Below are positions 38,108 through 47,634 of a stretch of DNA of 64,000 bases, piece after piece; position 1 is the stretch's first letter; each line of letters opens with the position of its first letter. Position numbers and translations under genes: made by a program. Source of the stretch: Corynebacterium glaucum (GTDB lineage Bacteria; Actinomycetota; Actinomycetes; Mycobacteriales; Mycobacteriaceae). The notes beneath the pieces were generated by a model. That model saw nothing but the letters and a program-made list of their open reading frames with translations, had not been told where the DNA came from and did not search any database. The stretch spans positions 124,001-188,000 of the forward strand of contig NZ_CP047358.1 in assembly GCF_030408855.1 (NCBI RefSeq), given 5' to 3'.

Positions 38108-38282
38108 GCCTTATTGGAAAGCGTTCTCATCGGCACGACGGAATATATACGGGATGATCTGCGAGTTTATGTGATAAACCGAGTGTTTACCTAGAGTTAA
38201 GGAACTGGCAAGCGGCTGGGCATAGCGTGAGGATTGGTTGAAAAACCACTAAATTTTCCCACCTCTCCGAAGGGATAGCTTC

Positions 38283-41200
38283 ATGCGCTTCTCATTGAAG
38301 GCAGCAGCTTCCATCGCCAGCGCATCAGCGCTGACCCTGGCAACCCTGCCTATGGCGGCCGCAGAAACCGCCCCCTACCAGTCCTTCAACGGCAAGGACT
38401 CCTGCATATCTATCGATTCCAATGGCAACGTTCGCGCACCCCAACCAGGCGAGTGCGCGCAGTTTGGCAAGGGTGGCCCGGGTAACTCCGATGCCCAAGC
38501 GCGAAACGTCATCTTCATTCTTGGCGACGGCATGGGCCATCAAGAGATCACCGCCGCCCGCAACTACCTCAAGGGCGCTAACGGTCGTTTTGACGGTCTC
38601 GACAACCTGACGGCATCGGGCGCCTACACCACCTTTGCTATCGGCAAGGACGGAAAGCGTCAGTACGTTACCGATTCTGCCGCATCGGGCACGGGCTGGA
38701 CCACCGGTACGAAGTCCTACAACGGCGCGCTGGGCGTGGACATCGCAGGCACCCCGCACGAAAACCTCCTCGAGATGGCGAAGAATTCCGGCATGCGCAC
38801 GGGCAACGTGTCCACCGCCGAAATTCAAGATGCCACGCCGGGTGCACTGGGCACCCACTCGCGAAACCGCTCTTACTACGCACCTTCCGGTGAAAAGAAG
38901 GTCGTCGGTGAAGAGGACGCCCGCGAAAACGGCGGTCTTGGTTCGATCTCTGAGCAGATCATCGACACGCGCGCTGATGTCACGCTCGGTGGCGGCCGCA
39001 AGTACTTTGACACTGAGGTTGTAGAAGGCGGTGAAAACCGCAACCCGTTCCTCACCAACAAGAACGACGGTGGAAAGGAATGGGAGGCTGGCAAGACCGT
39101 TCGCGAGAACGCTGAGGCTAAAGGCTTTCAGCTTATCGACGACAAGGACGGCCTCGCTGGGATCACCGTAGCGAACCAGGACACTCCGGTTCTTGGCCTT
39201 TTCAATGACGGCAACATGACTCGTCGCTACGAGAAGACAGTTCCAGTGAAAACCGATGGCACCACCACGCCGGAGGTCTGCAAAACGCAGGATAACGGCA
39301 ACGAACCCACCGCAGCGGAGATGACTAAGAAGGCCATCGAGTTGCTCGATGACAAGAACGCCGAGAAGGGCTTCTTCCTTCAGGTTGAGTCCGCCTCCAT
39401 CGACAAAGCTGACCACGACGCCGATGCCTGCGGCATGATCGGCGAGACTGAGCAGATCGACGAAGTGATTAAGGCTGCGCTCGACTTTGCCAAGGCAGAC
39501 GGTGACACTCTTGTCGTGGTCACCGCAGACCACGCTCACACCGCAGAAATCGTCCCCGACGGCCAGCCGTCGGTTTCCCCAGTGACCCGATTGAAGGTTG
39601 CCAAGGATTCCCGCGACGGCCAGGACAATGTCATGTCCGTGGCCTTCGGAACCGTGGCATGGCAGGACAAAGATGGCAACGACACCTTTGCCTCGAAGAA
39701 GATTGGTGACCCGTTCGACAACCCGAGCTTTTCCATGCAGCACACCGGAACTCAGGTGCGCATCGCCGGCTTCGGCCCAGGCTCGGAAAACCTCAACGGT
39801 CAGATGGATCAGACCGATGCGTTCTATGTGATGGCGAACGCAATGCGTCTCAACGGCGGGACCGAGGGTGGTCAGAAGCCGTGGGACATCACCAGCGGCA
39901 ACAAGCTGCAGTCCCTCGCGGTACGCAACGAGGCGAAGGGCAGCGACGAGTTGTGCTACCTGGTGAAGCCTGGCACCGCGCCGGCGGTCGGTGACTGCGC
40001 TCAGTTTGGCAAGACCGGCCAGGGCATTGACAAGACCAAGGCGAAGAACGTTGTCGTGATGATCGCCGACGGTACCGGCGACAGCGAAATCACTGCGGCC
40101 CGCAACTACCTCAAGGGTTCCGCTGGTCGCTTTGAGGGCCTGGACAACTTGGACTACACCGGCTACCAGACCACCTTCTCCCTCGATAGGGAGACGGGAC
40201 TGCCGGATTACGTTACGGATTCGGCTGCGTCCGGCACCGCCTGGAACTCGGGCGTGAAGACCTACGACGGTGCAATCGGCGTTGACCTCAACGGCAAGCC
40301 CGTTGCCACCATGGGTGAGATCGCTAAGGCTCACGGCATGAAGATCGGTAACGTCACCACCGCAGAGGTGCAGGACGCCACCCCAGCTGCGTTCGCCGCT
40401 CACGCGCTTTCCCGCTCTGATTACGCTCCGTCGGGCGGCAAGGATCTCAAGCAGGCGCAGGACAAGCAGCTGCGCGAGAATGGCGGTCTCGGCTCGATCT
40501 CCGAGCAGATCGTTGATCTGCGTGCAGATGTCACCCTCGGCGGCGGTGCGAAGTACTTTGATGCAGACGTGAAGCAGGGCGGCCGATTCGGTGCGGGCAC
40601 CGAATGGACTGCAGGCAAGTCCGTGCTCGAAAACGCTAAGGACAACGGCTACCAGGTTGTCTCCAACGCCTCCGAGCTTGCTGCCCTTCAGAACAGCGAC
40701 GAGCCGATCCTGGGCCTTTTCTCTGACGGGAACATGCCGCGTCGCCTCGACCGCCTCGTACCGACGAAGGATGGCGCGAACGCGGATTCCAAGGTCTGCG
40801 CCGCAAACCCGAAGTTCACTGACGAGACCCCGACGCTGGCAAACATGACCGGCAAGGCACTGGAGTTGCTGCAGAACGACAACGGCTTCCTCCTGCAGGT
40901 TGAGTCCGCATCGCCGGACAAGGCAGCGCACGATTCCGATCCGTGCGGTCTGTTTGGTGAGGTCGGTCAGTTCGACGAGGCGATCTCCGTTGTCCAGCAG
41001 TGGGCAGAGAAGACCGGCGAGCCGACGTTGATCATCGCAACCGCGGACCACGCTCACGCCACGCAGATCACCTACAACGACACTGAAACCGCTGGCCTGA
41101 CCTCCAAGGTGCTCACCGCTGATGGCAGCCCGATGACTATCAACTACTCCAACACCACGGAGCTCGAGTCCTCCTCCAAGCCGGGCACGCCGGGTTACGA

Positions 41201-41534
41201 GGAGCACACCGGTACCCAGGTGCGAATCGCGGCTTCCGGTCCGGGTGCGGCGAACATCACCGGTCAGATCGATGAAACTGACATCTTCTATGCCGTGATG
41301 AACGCGCTGCAGCTTGATCCGTCGAAGAGCAGCGGCGATACTCAGCAGGCAGGCGACGATGCTGGCAAGGGCACTGACAAGAGCGCCAACACCAGCTCCC
41401 AGGGCAGCTCTGATAAGCCAGCGTTGTTCGTGGTCGGCGTGCTGGCCACCATCACTGCCGTTCTCGGTGCGATTGGATTCATCTTCCAGGATCAAATCCA
41501 GCCGTTGCTGGCTCAATTCCTGCCGAAGTTCTAA
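38283..41534 (+). CDS. phoA: Alkaline phosphatase with two fused PhoA domains
   Basis: 1083 residues, about twice the usual length. Sec signal peptide (1-~27) is followed by two complete E. coli-type alkaline phosphatase domains (about 57-560 and 575-1015). Domain 1: metal Asp in ILGDGMG, nucleophile Ser132 (TDSAASG), VESASIDKADH, TADHAH, QHTGTQ. Domain 2: IADGTG, Ser647 (TDSAASG), VESASPDKAAH, TADHAH, EHTGTQ. All catalytic and zinc/Mg ligands appear kept in both. A Ser/Gly/Asp linker, one transmembrane helix and the tail QFLPKF follow. It should be anchored outside the membrane, releasing phosphate from esters. Probably PhoRS-regulated, but I did not find a firm PhoR box. Confidence 0.93.
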   Translation: MRFSLKAAASIASASALTLATLPMAAAETAPYQSFNGKDSCISIDSNGNVRAPQPGECAQFGKGGPGNSDAQARNVIFILGDGMGHQEITAARNYLKGANGRFDGLDNLTASGAYTTFAIGKDGKRQYVTDSAASGTGWTTGTKSYNGALGVDIAGTPHENLLEMAKNSGMRTGNVSTAEIQDATPGALGTHSRNRSYYAPSGEKKVVGEEDARENGGLGSISEQIIDTRADVTLGGGRKYFDTEVVEGGENRNPFLTNKNDGGKEWEAGKTVRENAEAKGFQLIDDKDGLAGITVANQDTPVLGLFNDGNMTRRYEKTVPVKTDGTTTPEVCKTQDNGNEPTAAEMTKKAIELLDDKNAEKGFFLQVESASIDKADHDADACGMIGETEQIDEVIKAALDFAKADGDTLVVVTADHAHTAEIVPDGQPSVSPVTRLKVAKDSRDGQDNVMSVAFGTVAWQDKDGNDTFASKKIGDPFDNPSFSMQHTGTQVRIAGFGPGSENLNGQMDQTDAFYVMANAMRLNGGTEGGQKPWDITSGNKLQSLAVRNEAKGSDELCYLVKPGTAPAVGDCAQFGKTGQGIDKTKAKNVVVMIADGTGDSEITAARNYLKGSAGRFEGLDNLDYTGYQTTFSLDRETGLPDYVTDSAASGTAWNSGVKTYDGAIGVDLNGKPVATMGEIAKAHGMKIGNVTTAEVQDATPAAFAAHALSRSDYAPSGGKDLKQAQDKQLRENGGLGSISEQIVDLRADVTLGGGAKYFDADVKQGGRFGAGTEWTAGKSVLENAKDNGYQVVSNASELAALQNSDEPILGLFSDGNMPRRLDRLVPTKDGANADSKVCAANPKFTDETPTLANMTGKALELLQNDNGFLLQVESASPDKAAHDSDPCGLFGEVGQFDEAISVVQQWAEKTGEPTLIIATADHAHATQITYNDTETAGLTSKVLTADGSPMTINYSNTTELESSSKPGTPGYEEHTGTQVRIAASGPGAANITGQIDETDIFYAVMNALQLDPSKSSGDTQQAGDDAGKGTDKSANTSSQGSSDKPALFVVGVLATITAVLGAIGFIFQDQIQPLLAQFLPKF
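39131..39141 (-). repeat. Recurrent 11-mer CGTCGATAAGC, copy 13
   Basis: Exact copy within the first phosphatase domain, read as QLIDD. The G-rich flank is missing, so this one may be by chance. Confidence 0.8.
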
Positions 41535-41571
41535 CCCACGTGCAGCGCGCGCTTGAGCGCAGCGCGCACGA

Positions 41572-41604
41572 AAAACCCGCCGGGCAGACTGCCAGGCGGG
41601 TTTT
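41572..41604. terminator. Intrinsic terminator after phoA
   Basis: Perfect stem AAAACCCGCC / GGCGGGTTTT with an inner GGCAG/CTGCC helix. It may serve phoA and the convergent tRNA-Pro. Confidence 0.88.
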
Positions 41605-41614
41605 GCCGTGTTGG

Positions 41615-41688
<74 letters not shown>

Positions 41689-41746
41689 GTACTCGGAACA
41701 CTCTACTCCCGCCCGATACAACCGCCAAAACGGCAGTTCAGCGGGA

Positions 41747-42637
41747 TTATCGCTGTTCGGTGATGCGGAGGCGCACGGCTGTGGGCGGGCAGAAGAAGCG
41801 CACCGGCGCGTACTTCGACTGGCCCAAACCAGGCGAGACGTGCATCCACATGTCGCCGTAACGGTGCAAGCCGGAAGCGCGCTCGCGGTCGATGTCTGCG
41901 TTGGTCACTAGCGGGCGCCCGCCGGGCAGGCAGATCTGCCCGCCGTGGGTGTGGCCCGACAATGCGAGCTGGTAGCCGTCAGCCTCGAAGGCATCGAGCA
42001 CTCGCCGGTATGGTGCGTGCAGCAGACCGAGCGCCAGATCCGCATCTGGGTTCGGCTTGCCCGCGATCTTCGAGTACTCGTCCAGCTCGTGGTGCGGGTC
42101 GTCCACACCTGCAACCGCGAGGCGGAGGCCGGAGGCCTTGAACTCCAGTCGCTGGTGGGTGGCATCCTGCCAGCCACGCTCGATGAACGCGGCACGCATC
42201 CCCTCCCAGGGAAGGTCCACGTAGCTCGGTTCGCGCTTCTGGTCCAGCAGGTATTTCGTCGGATTCACCGGCTGCGGCGCCCAATAATCGTTGGTGCCAA
42301 ATACGAACACACCGGGCACATCCAGCAGCGGCCCCAGCGCATCCAGCACCCACGGCACACCATCCATGTCGGAGAGGTTGTCGCCGGTGTTCACCACCAG
42401 GTCGGGCTCGAGCTCCGCCAGCGCCTGGACAAACTCTACTTTTTTGCGCTGGCCAGGAATCATGTGCAGGTCTGCAACGTGCAAGATGTTAAAGCTCTCG
42501 CGGCCTTGCAGCGTTCCCGGCTCGAGCAGTTCGAGCGAGTAATCCACCACTCGGAAGTCGCGGGTTTGCAGCGCGCCCCAAGTGATCGTCGATAAGCCTA
42601 GAGCTCCGGTGATGGCAAGTGCGCGAGATTTCTTCAT
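41747..42637 (-). CDS. Metallophosphoesterase (YkuE-like)
   Basis: 296 residues. An N-terminal hydrophobic segment (5-22) acts as signal anchor. Calcineurin-like phosphatase domain: VADLHM (metal Asp-His), NTGDNLSDMDG, FVFGTNDYW (GND/H variant with Asn ligand), LLHAPYRR and LSGHTHGGQ. It probably acts on the outer face of the membrane; family members hydrolyse phosphodiesters or UDP-sugars. The ATG at 42635-42637 is chosen for the membrane segment. Divergent from the YqeY gene. Confidence 0.88.
   Translation of the reverse strand: MKKSRALAITGALGLSTITWGALQTRDFRVVDYSLELLEPGTLQGRESFNILHVADLHMIPGQRKKVEFVQALAELEPDLVVNTGDNLSDMDGVPWVLDALGPLLDVPGVFVFGTNDYWAPQPVNPTKYLLDQKREPSYVDLPWEGMRAAFIERGWQDATHQRLEFKASGLRLAVAGVDDPHHELDEYSKIAGKPNPDADLALGLLHAPYRRVLDAFEADGYQLALSGHTHGGQICLPGGRPLVTNADIDRERASGLHRYGDMWMHVSPGLGQSKYAPVRFFCPPTAVRLRITEQR
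42587..42597 (+). repeat. Recurrent 11-mer CGTCGATAAGC, copy 14
   Basis: Exact copy at the 5' end of the metallophosphoesterase gene, read on the other strand as LSTI using a TTA leucine codon. Confidence 0.9.
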
Positions 42638-42673
42638 TAACCCGACTTTAGCGCTCAAGTACGCTTGGGGCCC

Positions 42674-43126
42674 ATGAGTGCATTGAAAGACCAGATCCGC
42701 GCCGACCTCAAAGAGGCTATGAAGGCCAAGGAGAAGGAGCGCACGGGCACGATCCGCATGCTGCTCGCCGCCATCCAGACCGCGGAGACCGAGGGGTCGA
42801 AGCATGAAGTCGATGACGACGAGATTCAAAAGATCATCGCCCGCGAGATCAAGAAGCGCCGCGAGTCGGCCGAGATTTACCAGTCCAACGGGCGCGAGGA
42901 CCTCGCCGAAGCAGAACTCAACGAAGCAGCAATCCTCGAGGCCTACCAGCCCCAGCAGCTCACCGATGCAGAGCTTGCTTCGCTTGTCGACGGAGTGGTT
43001 GACCGCCTCGGCGCCACCTCCATGGCCCAGATGGGCGATGTGATGAAGGCCGCCACGGCAGAAGCTGCTGGCCGAGCCGACGGCAAGCGCCTCTCCGGTG
43101 CCGTCCGGGCGCGCCTTGGGAACTAG
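42674..43126 (+). CDS. GatB/YqeY domain protein
   Basis: 150-residue helical protein of the YqeY family (MSALKDQIRADLKEAMKAKEK start; RMLLAAIQTAE; REIKKRRESAEIY). The domain resembles the tRNA-binding tail of GatB, but stand-alone function is unknown. Convergent with ponA, 8 bp apart. Confidence 0.93.
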   Translation: MSALKDQIRADLKEAMKAKEKERTGTIRMLLAAIQTAETEGSKHEVDDDEIQKIIAREIKKRRESAEIYQSNGREDLAEAELNEAAILEAYQPQQLTDAELASLVDGVVDRLGATSMAQMGDVMKAATAEAAGRADGKRLSGAVRARLGN

Positions 43127-43134
43127 CAGCGTAA

Positions 43135-45570
43135 CTAGCGGAAGTACTGCTGGAGGCCTTCCGCCATCTCGTTGAGCTGGCGCTCCAGCTCTTCGGTGTC
43201 GATCCCGCTCGGCTCCGGGCTTTCGGAGCCGGAGTTGTCGTTGTCATCGTTGTCCACGCGGGGGCTTGTGGTGGTACCGCCGGGGCGGGTGCCCGTGCCG
43301 TCCGAGGCGTTCAAGGTGACTAGGGATCCGCGGGCCAGGTTCGGATCTGCTGGGGTGACCGAGACAACCTCGCCCTTGGGTGCGCCACCGCCGTACACCG
43401 TGACGATGGTGACGGTGTAGCCCTCGCCTTCAAGCTTCGCCTTGGCGGCCTGCGACTGCATGCCGATAGCTTCATCGAGCACGCCGCGACGGGTGCCCTT
43501 GTCGTAGCCTTCCGGTGTCCCGGGCAGCCCCGCTTCAGCGGCACCAGGAACTCGGAGGGCAGCCTGGAACCATGTGTCTGCGGCCTCGTTGCCGCCGAAC
43601 AACGTGCCGTTTGCGCACTGGCGGACGGGGCCGGTGCAAAGTGGGGTGGTTTGGGTGCCGTCGTTGAAGATGTACGGCGCAGCAGCCAGCCCGCGGGTGA
43701 ACCCGAGGAACGCCGATGACTGGTGCGACTCCGTGGTGCCCGTCTTTGCCGCAACGGGGGCGCGCCACCCGTTCGCGCTCGCAGCGCGCGCGGCGGTGCC
43801 CTTGGTGGTGTCGTGCGACATGCCGTTGGCCAGAGCGGCTGCGATATCGGGCTCAACTGCTTGTTCGCAATCCGGCCGCTCGATGTAGACCTCCTGGCCG
43901 TACTTGTCGGTCACGCTCTTCACCGGGTTCGGTTCGCACCAGCGGCCCTCAGAGGCAAGCGTGGCTGCGACGTTGGACAGCTCAAGCGCGTTGACTGGGG
44001 TGGGCCCGAGCGTGAACGCGCCCATGTTGTCCTCTTTGGCTGCGGTCGCGATGGAGCGGCCGTCGCCAAACGTGCCCTCGTCCTGGTACGAGCGCATGCC
44101 GAGGCGCACCGCGATGTCGACGGTGTTGGCCACACCCACCTGCTGAACAAGTTCGATGAACGTGGTGTTGGGGGACTGCGCGAGCGCATCGCTCAGGCTC
44201 ATTCGCGGAGCGTACCGGCCCGCGTTCTCCACGCAGTACGCGTTGGGCGGGCACCCTTCCGCGCCGCCATGGCCCATCCCGTAGACCACCGAGCGGGTGG
44301 GCACCTCCAACATGGTGTTCAACCCGTAGCCCTGCTCAAGCGCTGCGGCGGCGGTGAAGATCTTGAACACCGATCCGGCGCCGTTGCCCACCAGCGAGGT
44401 CGGCTGCGGCATGATCGTCTGGCTTTGGTCCAGGTCGAGACCGTAGAAGCGCGAAGACGCCATTGCGACGATGTCGCGCGAATCCGTGCCCGGCGCGATC
44501 ACGTTGAGTACTTCGGCAACACCGCCAGCCTCGGGCGAGACGTTGTTGCGCACCGCAGTTTGGGTCGCATCCTGGATCGCCGGGTCGAGGGTGGTTGTGA
44601 TCGTGTACGAACCGTGCTCGAGGTCCTCCTGGGTGAGGCCCTTTTCTGCAAGATATTTCAGCGCGTAATCGCAGAAGAATCCGCGGTCGCCGGCACCGAG
44701 GCAACCGTCGGGAAGCAAATTGGGTTCCTCGAGCACACCGAGTGGCTCTCCTGCGATGGAGTCAGCCTCCTGCTGGCTGATGTAGCCCTCGGCCGCCATG
44801 TTGTTCAGCACGGTGTTGCGGCGCTGAGTTGCCCCGTCGGGGTTGGTGTACGGGTTCAGGTACTCGGAGGACTGCAGGATGCCGACGAGGAGTGCGGCCT
44901 GCCCCGGGTCGAGATCCGCGGCGGGCTTGTCGAAGTAGGTGCGCGCAGCTGCCTCAATACCGTAGGCGTGGTTACCAAAGGAAACGAGGTTGAGATAGCG
45001 GGTGAGGATCTGGTCCTTGGTCAGTGTCTTATCCAGGTCCGAGGCCATCCGCATCTCGCGCAGCTTGCGGGGGATGGACTGCTCGGTAGCGGCGCGCGCG
45101 TCCTCGTCATCCTCCGCCTCGATGAGCCAGAGGTAGTTCTTCACGTACTGCTGGTTGATCGTGGACGCGCCCTGCTCCACCCCGCCGGCCAGCACGTTGG
45201 TGACCATGGCGCGGATGAAGCCCTGCATATCCACACCTTCGTGTTCGTAGAACCGGCGGTCTTCGGTAGCTACCAGAGCGTTCTTCACGTGGTCGGAGAT
45301 TTCCTCGCTGGCCACTTCGTAGCGGCGCTGGTGGTATACCCACGCCATCGGGTTGCCGGCCGCGTCCGTGATGGTGGTGACGCCTGGGACATCACCCCCG
45401 GACATGTCCGAAAGGTTGGACTGCATCGTCTCATCTGTGCGGGCAACGGCCATGCCACCGATGCCGACTATGGGCGCGATGCACAGCGCCATTATCAACC
45501 CGGCCGTAACCATGGCGACCAGGAGTTTTGCAAGTGACCTCAGGGCAGACACGTCACTACCGTAATTCAT
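43135..45570 (-). CDS. ponA: Class A penicillin-binding protein (PBP1A type) with PASTA domain
   Basis: 811 residues. Cytoplasmic start, one transmembrane segment (about 15-45), then a glycosyltransferase domain (ATEDRRFYEHEGVD, about 100-113; STINQQYVKNYLW). The transpeptidase has active Ser400 in SVFK, SPN in AQSPNTTF and KTGTTE. A PASTA domain (about 690-755) precedes an Asp/Asn/Ser-rich tail and a short helical end. It polymerises and cross-links peptidoglycan at the membrane outer face. ATG at 45568-45570. Divergent from whcA, as in C. glutamicum. Confidence 0.95.
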   Translation of the reverse strand: MNYGSDVSALRSLAKLLVAMVTAGLIMALCIAPIVGIGGMAVARTDETMQSNLSDMSGGDVPGVTTITDAAGNPMAWVYHQRRYEVASEEISDHVKNALVATEDRRFYEHEGVDMQGFIRAMVTNVLAGGVEQGASTINQQYVKNYLWLIEAEDDEDARAATEQSIPRKLREMRMASDLDKTLTKDQILTRYLNLVSFGNHAYGIEAAARTYFDKPAADLDPGQAALLVGILQSSEYLNPYTNPDGATQRRNTVLNNMAAEGYISQQEADSIAGEPLGVLEEPNLLPDGCLGAGDRGFFCDYALKYLAEKGLTQEDLEHGSYTITTTLDPAIQDATQTAVRNNVSPEAGGVAEVLNVIAPGTDSRDIVAMASSRFYGLDLDQSQTIMPQPTSLVGNGAGSVFKIFTAAAALEQGYGLNTMLEVPTRSVVYGMGHGGAEGCPPNAYCVENAGRYAPRMSLSDALAQSPNTTFIELVQQVGVANTVDIAVRLGMRSYQDEGTFGDGRSIATAAKEDNMGAFTLGPTPVNALELSNVAATLASEGRWCEPNPVKSVTDKYGQEVYIERPDCEQAVEPDIAAALANGMSHDTTKGTAARAASANGWRAPVAAKTGTTESHQSSAFLGFTRGLAAAPYIFNDGTQTTPLCTGPVRQCANGTLFGGNEAADTWFQAALRVPGAAEAGLPGTPEGYDKGTRRGVLDEAIGMQSQAAKAKLEGEGYTVTIVTVYGGGAPKGEVVSVTPADPNLARGSLVTLNASDGTGTRPGGTTTSPRVDNDDNDNSGSESPEPSGIDTEELERQLNEMAEGLQQYFR

Positions 45571-45635
45571 GCTGCGGTGAGGGGGAATACGTAACTCCCC
45601 CCGATTTTGTGATCCATTCGACAGCGAATATTGCC

Positions 45636-45651
45636 TGTGAATACACTTACA
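45636..45651. promoter_or_regulatory. Possible GlxR/CRP-type site between ponA and whcA
   Basis: TGTGA-N6-TTACA, one mismatch from the TGTGA-N6-TCACA consensus used by GlxR, in the 198-bp divergent region. GlxR itself is encoded nearby. Confidence 0.4.
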
Positions 45652-45768
45652 CGCGTAACGCACATGTTGTTGTGGGGCGCTGAGGTACTGGCCTGTCAAG
45701 TATTTCACGGAGTGCCCCGCTGCAAGAATCTGCGGCATCTCGCAGATATCTCCTGAAAGGGGCCTGAC

Positions 45769-46125
45769 ATGACCGCCACGCTGGGACAGACCGCCGTTGA
45801 TGCCCGCAGCACCACCCCCAAAAAGTGTGATGCAGCTGGCAACCTGGTTTTTGATCGGGGGGAGTGGGTCACTCAGGCGCACTGTCGCTCCGGAGATCCG
45901 GATGCGCTCTTCGTCCGCGGGGCGGAACAGCGCAAGGCGGCAGCGGTGTGCCGCCGTTGCCCGGTGCTCGTGGAGTGTCGTGCGGACGCGCTGGACAACA
46001 AGGTCGAGTTCGGGGTGTGGGGCGGTTTGACCGAACGTCAACGTCGCGCAGTGCTGCGTAAAAACCCGCACGTCACTGACTGGGCTACCCACCTCGCCAC
46101 CGGAGGCGAGATCGAAGGCCTCTAA
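45769..46125 (+). CDS. whcA: WhiB-family Fe-S regulator WhcA
   Basis: 118 residues. Four cluster cysteines Cys39, Cys61, Cys64, Cys70 (HC-x21-CRRC-x5-C), the GVWGG beta-turn (about 82-86) and a basic C-terminal ERQRRAVLRK segment. Position next to ponA matches whcA, reported in C. glutamicum as a negative regulator of the oxidative stress response. ATG preceded by GAAAGGGG. Confidence 0.9.
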   Translation: MTATLGQTAVDARSTTPKKCDAAGNLVFDRGEWVTQAHCRSGDPDALFVRGAEQRKAAAVCRRCPVLVECRADALDNKVEFGVWGGLTERQRRAVLRKNPHVTDWATHLATGGEIEGL

Positions 46126-46164
46126 GCGCCGACGCGACCTCCGGGCAGCGGTACAGTGGATCTC

Positions 46165-46320
46165 ATGACGAAATGGGAATACGCCACCGTGCCGCTGCTT
46201 TCGCATGCAACCAAGCAGATCCTTGATTCCTGGGGCGAGGACGGATGGGAACTAGTTGCCGTGACCCCGGGCCCGAACCCAGACAACGTAGTCGCCTACA
46301 TGAAGCGGGAGTTGAGCTAA
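46165..46320 (+). CDS. Small conserved protein (DUF4177-like)
   Basis: 51 residues, MTKWEYATVPLL... then SWGEDGWELVAV and a basic end. The WEY...ILD.WGEDGWELV pattern is that of DUF4177-type proteins, function unknown. Its stop is 3 bp before the RidA-like ATG, so they form an operon. Confidence 0.8.
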   Translation: MTKWEYATVPLLSHATKQILDSWGEDGWELVAVTPGPNPDNVVAYMKRELS

Positions 46321-46323
46321 ACC

Positions 46324-46794
46324 ATGGCCAAATGGAGCGATCGTCTCGCTGAACTGGGGATTGAGCTGCCGGCTGTCGCCGCTCCGGTCGCTGCGTACGT
46401 CCCGGCAGTGCGCACCGGCAACCAGGTGTGGACCTCCGGCCAGCTGCCGTTTGTGGACGGTGAGCTCGCCGCCACCGGCAAGGTCGGTGCCGCAGTATCG
46501 CAGGAAGATGCGTACACCTACGCCCGCCACTGCGCACTGAACGCAATCGCTGCCGTTGATGCCTTAGTCGGTGTCGACGAGATTGCACGAGTGCTCAAAG
46601 TGGTCGGCTATGTCGCCTCTGACCCTGATTTCACTGGTCAGCCGGCGGTGGTCAATGGCGCTTCGGAACTGATGCAGGAGATCTTCGGAGAGGCTGGCGA
46701 GCACGCTCGCTCCGCCGTCGGGGTTGCCGCGCTGCCAATGAATGCGCCCGTTGAGATCGAGCTTGTCGTCGAGCTGCGCGCCGCAGGCAGCTAA
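46324..46794 (+). CDS. RidA/YjgF family protein
   Basis: 156 residues. RidA-like fold with TSGQLPF, ALNAIAAVDALVG and the C-terminal VEIELVVEL strand. The usual catalytic Arg region of RidA is replaced here (NAPVEIE), as in the YjgF subgroup with other or no activity. Enamine/imine deaminase activity is therefore uncertain. Lies between the DUF4177-like and beta-lactamase-fold genes in the same operon (10-bp gap). Confidence 0.88.
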   Translation: MAKWSDRLAELGIELPAVAAPVAAYVPAVRTGNQVWTSGQLPFVDGELAATGKVGAAVSQEDAYTYARHCALNAIAAVDALVGVDEIARVLKVVGYVASDPDFTGQPAVVNGASELMQEIFGEAGEHARSAVGVAALPMNAPVEIELVVELRAAGS

Positions 46795-46804
46795 AGTAGT
46801 GGTC

Positions 46805-47617
46805 ATGGAACATCCCGCCTACAGTCAGCTTCGCCCGGTGACGGCTTCCGCAGCCGTCGTCTTGGCACCGAACCCGAGTTACGCGGCGCTTGAAGGCACG
46901 AACTCCTGGGTGATTCGTGCACCCGAGGATGAGTTCAGCATCGTTGTTGATCCGGGTCCTGCCGACGAGGGGCATCTCAACGTGCTTCAGGCGCGCGCCG
47001 AGAAAGTCGCTCTGGTGCTGCTCACGCACCGCCACCACGACCATGCAGATGGTGCACAGCGCTTCCGCCAGCTTGCAGGAGCGCCGGTTCGCGCTTTCAA
47101 TCCGCAGTATTGCTTGGGAGCGGAGCCGCTTACCGACGGCGAAGTGATCAGCGTCGACGGCATCACCCCGACGCTGAAAGTGGTGGCTAGCCCGGGTCAC
47201 ACCCGCGATTCGGTGTGCTTCTACGTCTACCCGACCAGAGATCAGTCGGGGGCGCCGGAGGCGATTCTCACCGGCGACACGATCGCTGGCCGCCACACCA
47301 CCATGATCTCTGAGACCGACGGTGACCTCGGTGACTATCTGGCCACTCTGGAGCGGCTGCAAACCGACGGCAAGGATGTCACCCTGCTTCCGGGCCACGG
47401 CCCAGAAGGAGCGGATCTGTCTGCGTACGCTCGCAAGTACATCGACCGTCGAAACCTACGCCTCGACCAGATCCGGGAGGCACTCGCGAAGTATGGCGAG
47501 GACGTGGACATCAACACCCTGGTGGACGCGATCTATGACGATGTCGACCCGGTTTTGCGCGGCGCGGCAGAGCAATCCACCCGGGTGACGCTTCGCTACC
47601 TGAAACAGCAGCAATAA
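46805..47617 (+). CDS. Metallo-beta-lactamase fold hydrolase (LACTB2-like)
   Basis: 270 residues. THRHHDHADG (metal His/Asp motif, about 75-84), SPGHTRDS (third His), LTGDTIAG (Asp) and LPGHGPEG (His). The C-terminal helical extension is typical of LACTB2/glyoxalase II-like hydrolases that may act on RNA or thioesters. Substrate unknown. Terminator-like palindrome follows the stop. Confidence 0.9.
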   Translation: MEHPAYSQLRPVTASAAVVLAPNPSYAALEGTNSWVIRAPEDEFSIVVDPGPADEGHLNVLQARAEKVALVLLTHRHHDHADGAQRFRQLAGAPVRAFNPQYCLGAEPLTDGEVISVDGITPTLKVVASPGHTRDSVCFYVYPTRDQSGAPEAILTGDTIAGRHTTMISETDGDLGDYLATLERLQTDGKDVTLLPGHGPEGADLSAYARKYIDRRNLRLDQIREALAKYGEDVDINTLVDAIYDDVDPVLRGAAEQSTRVTLRYLKQQQ

Positions 47618-47634
47618 GCAGCGGCCGCAGTACA

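Noticed and set aside
38108..38282. PhoR-binding box before phoA
   Set aside because: GTTTACC and GTTAAGG about 10 bp apart (near 38185) are suggestive, but I could not match them to a reliable corynebacterial PhoR consensus.
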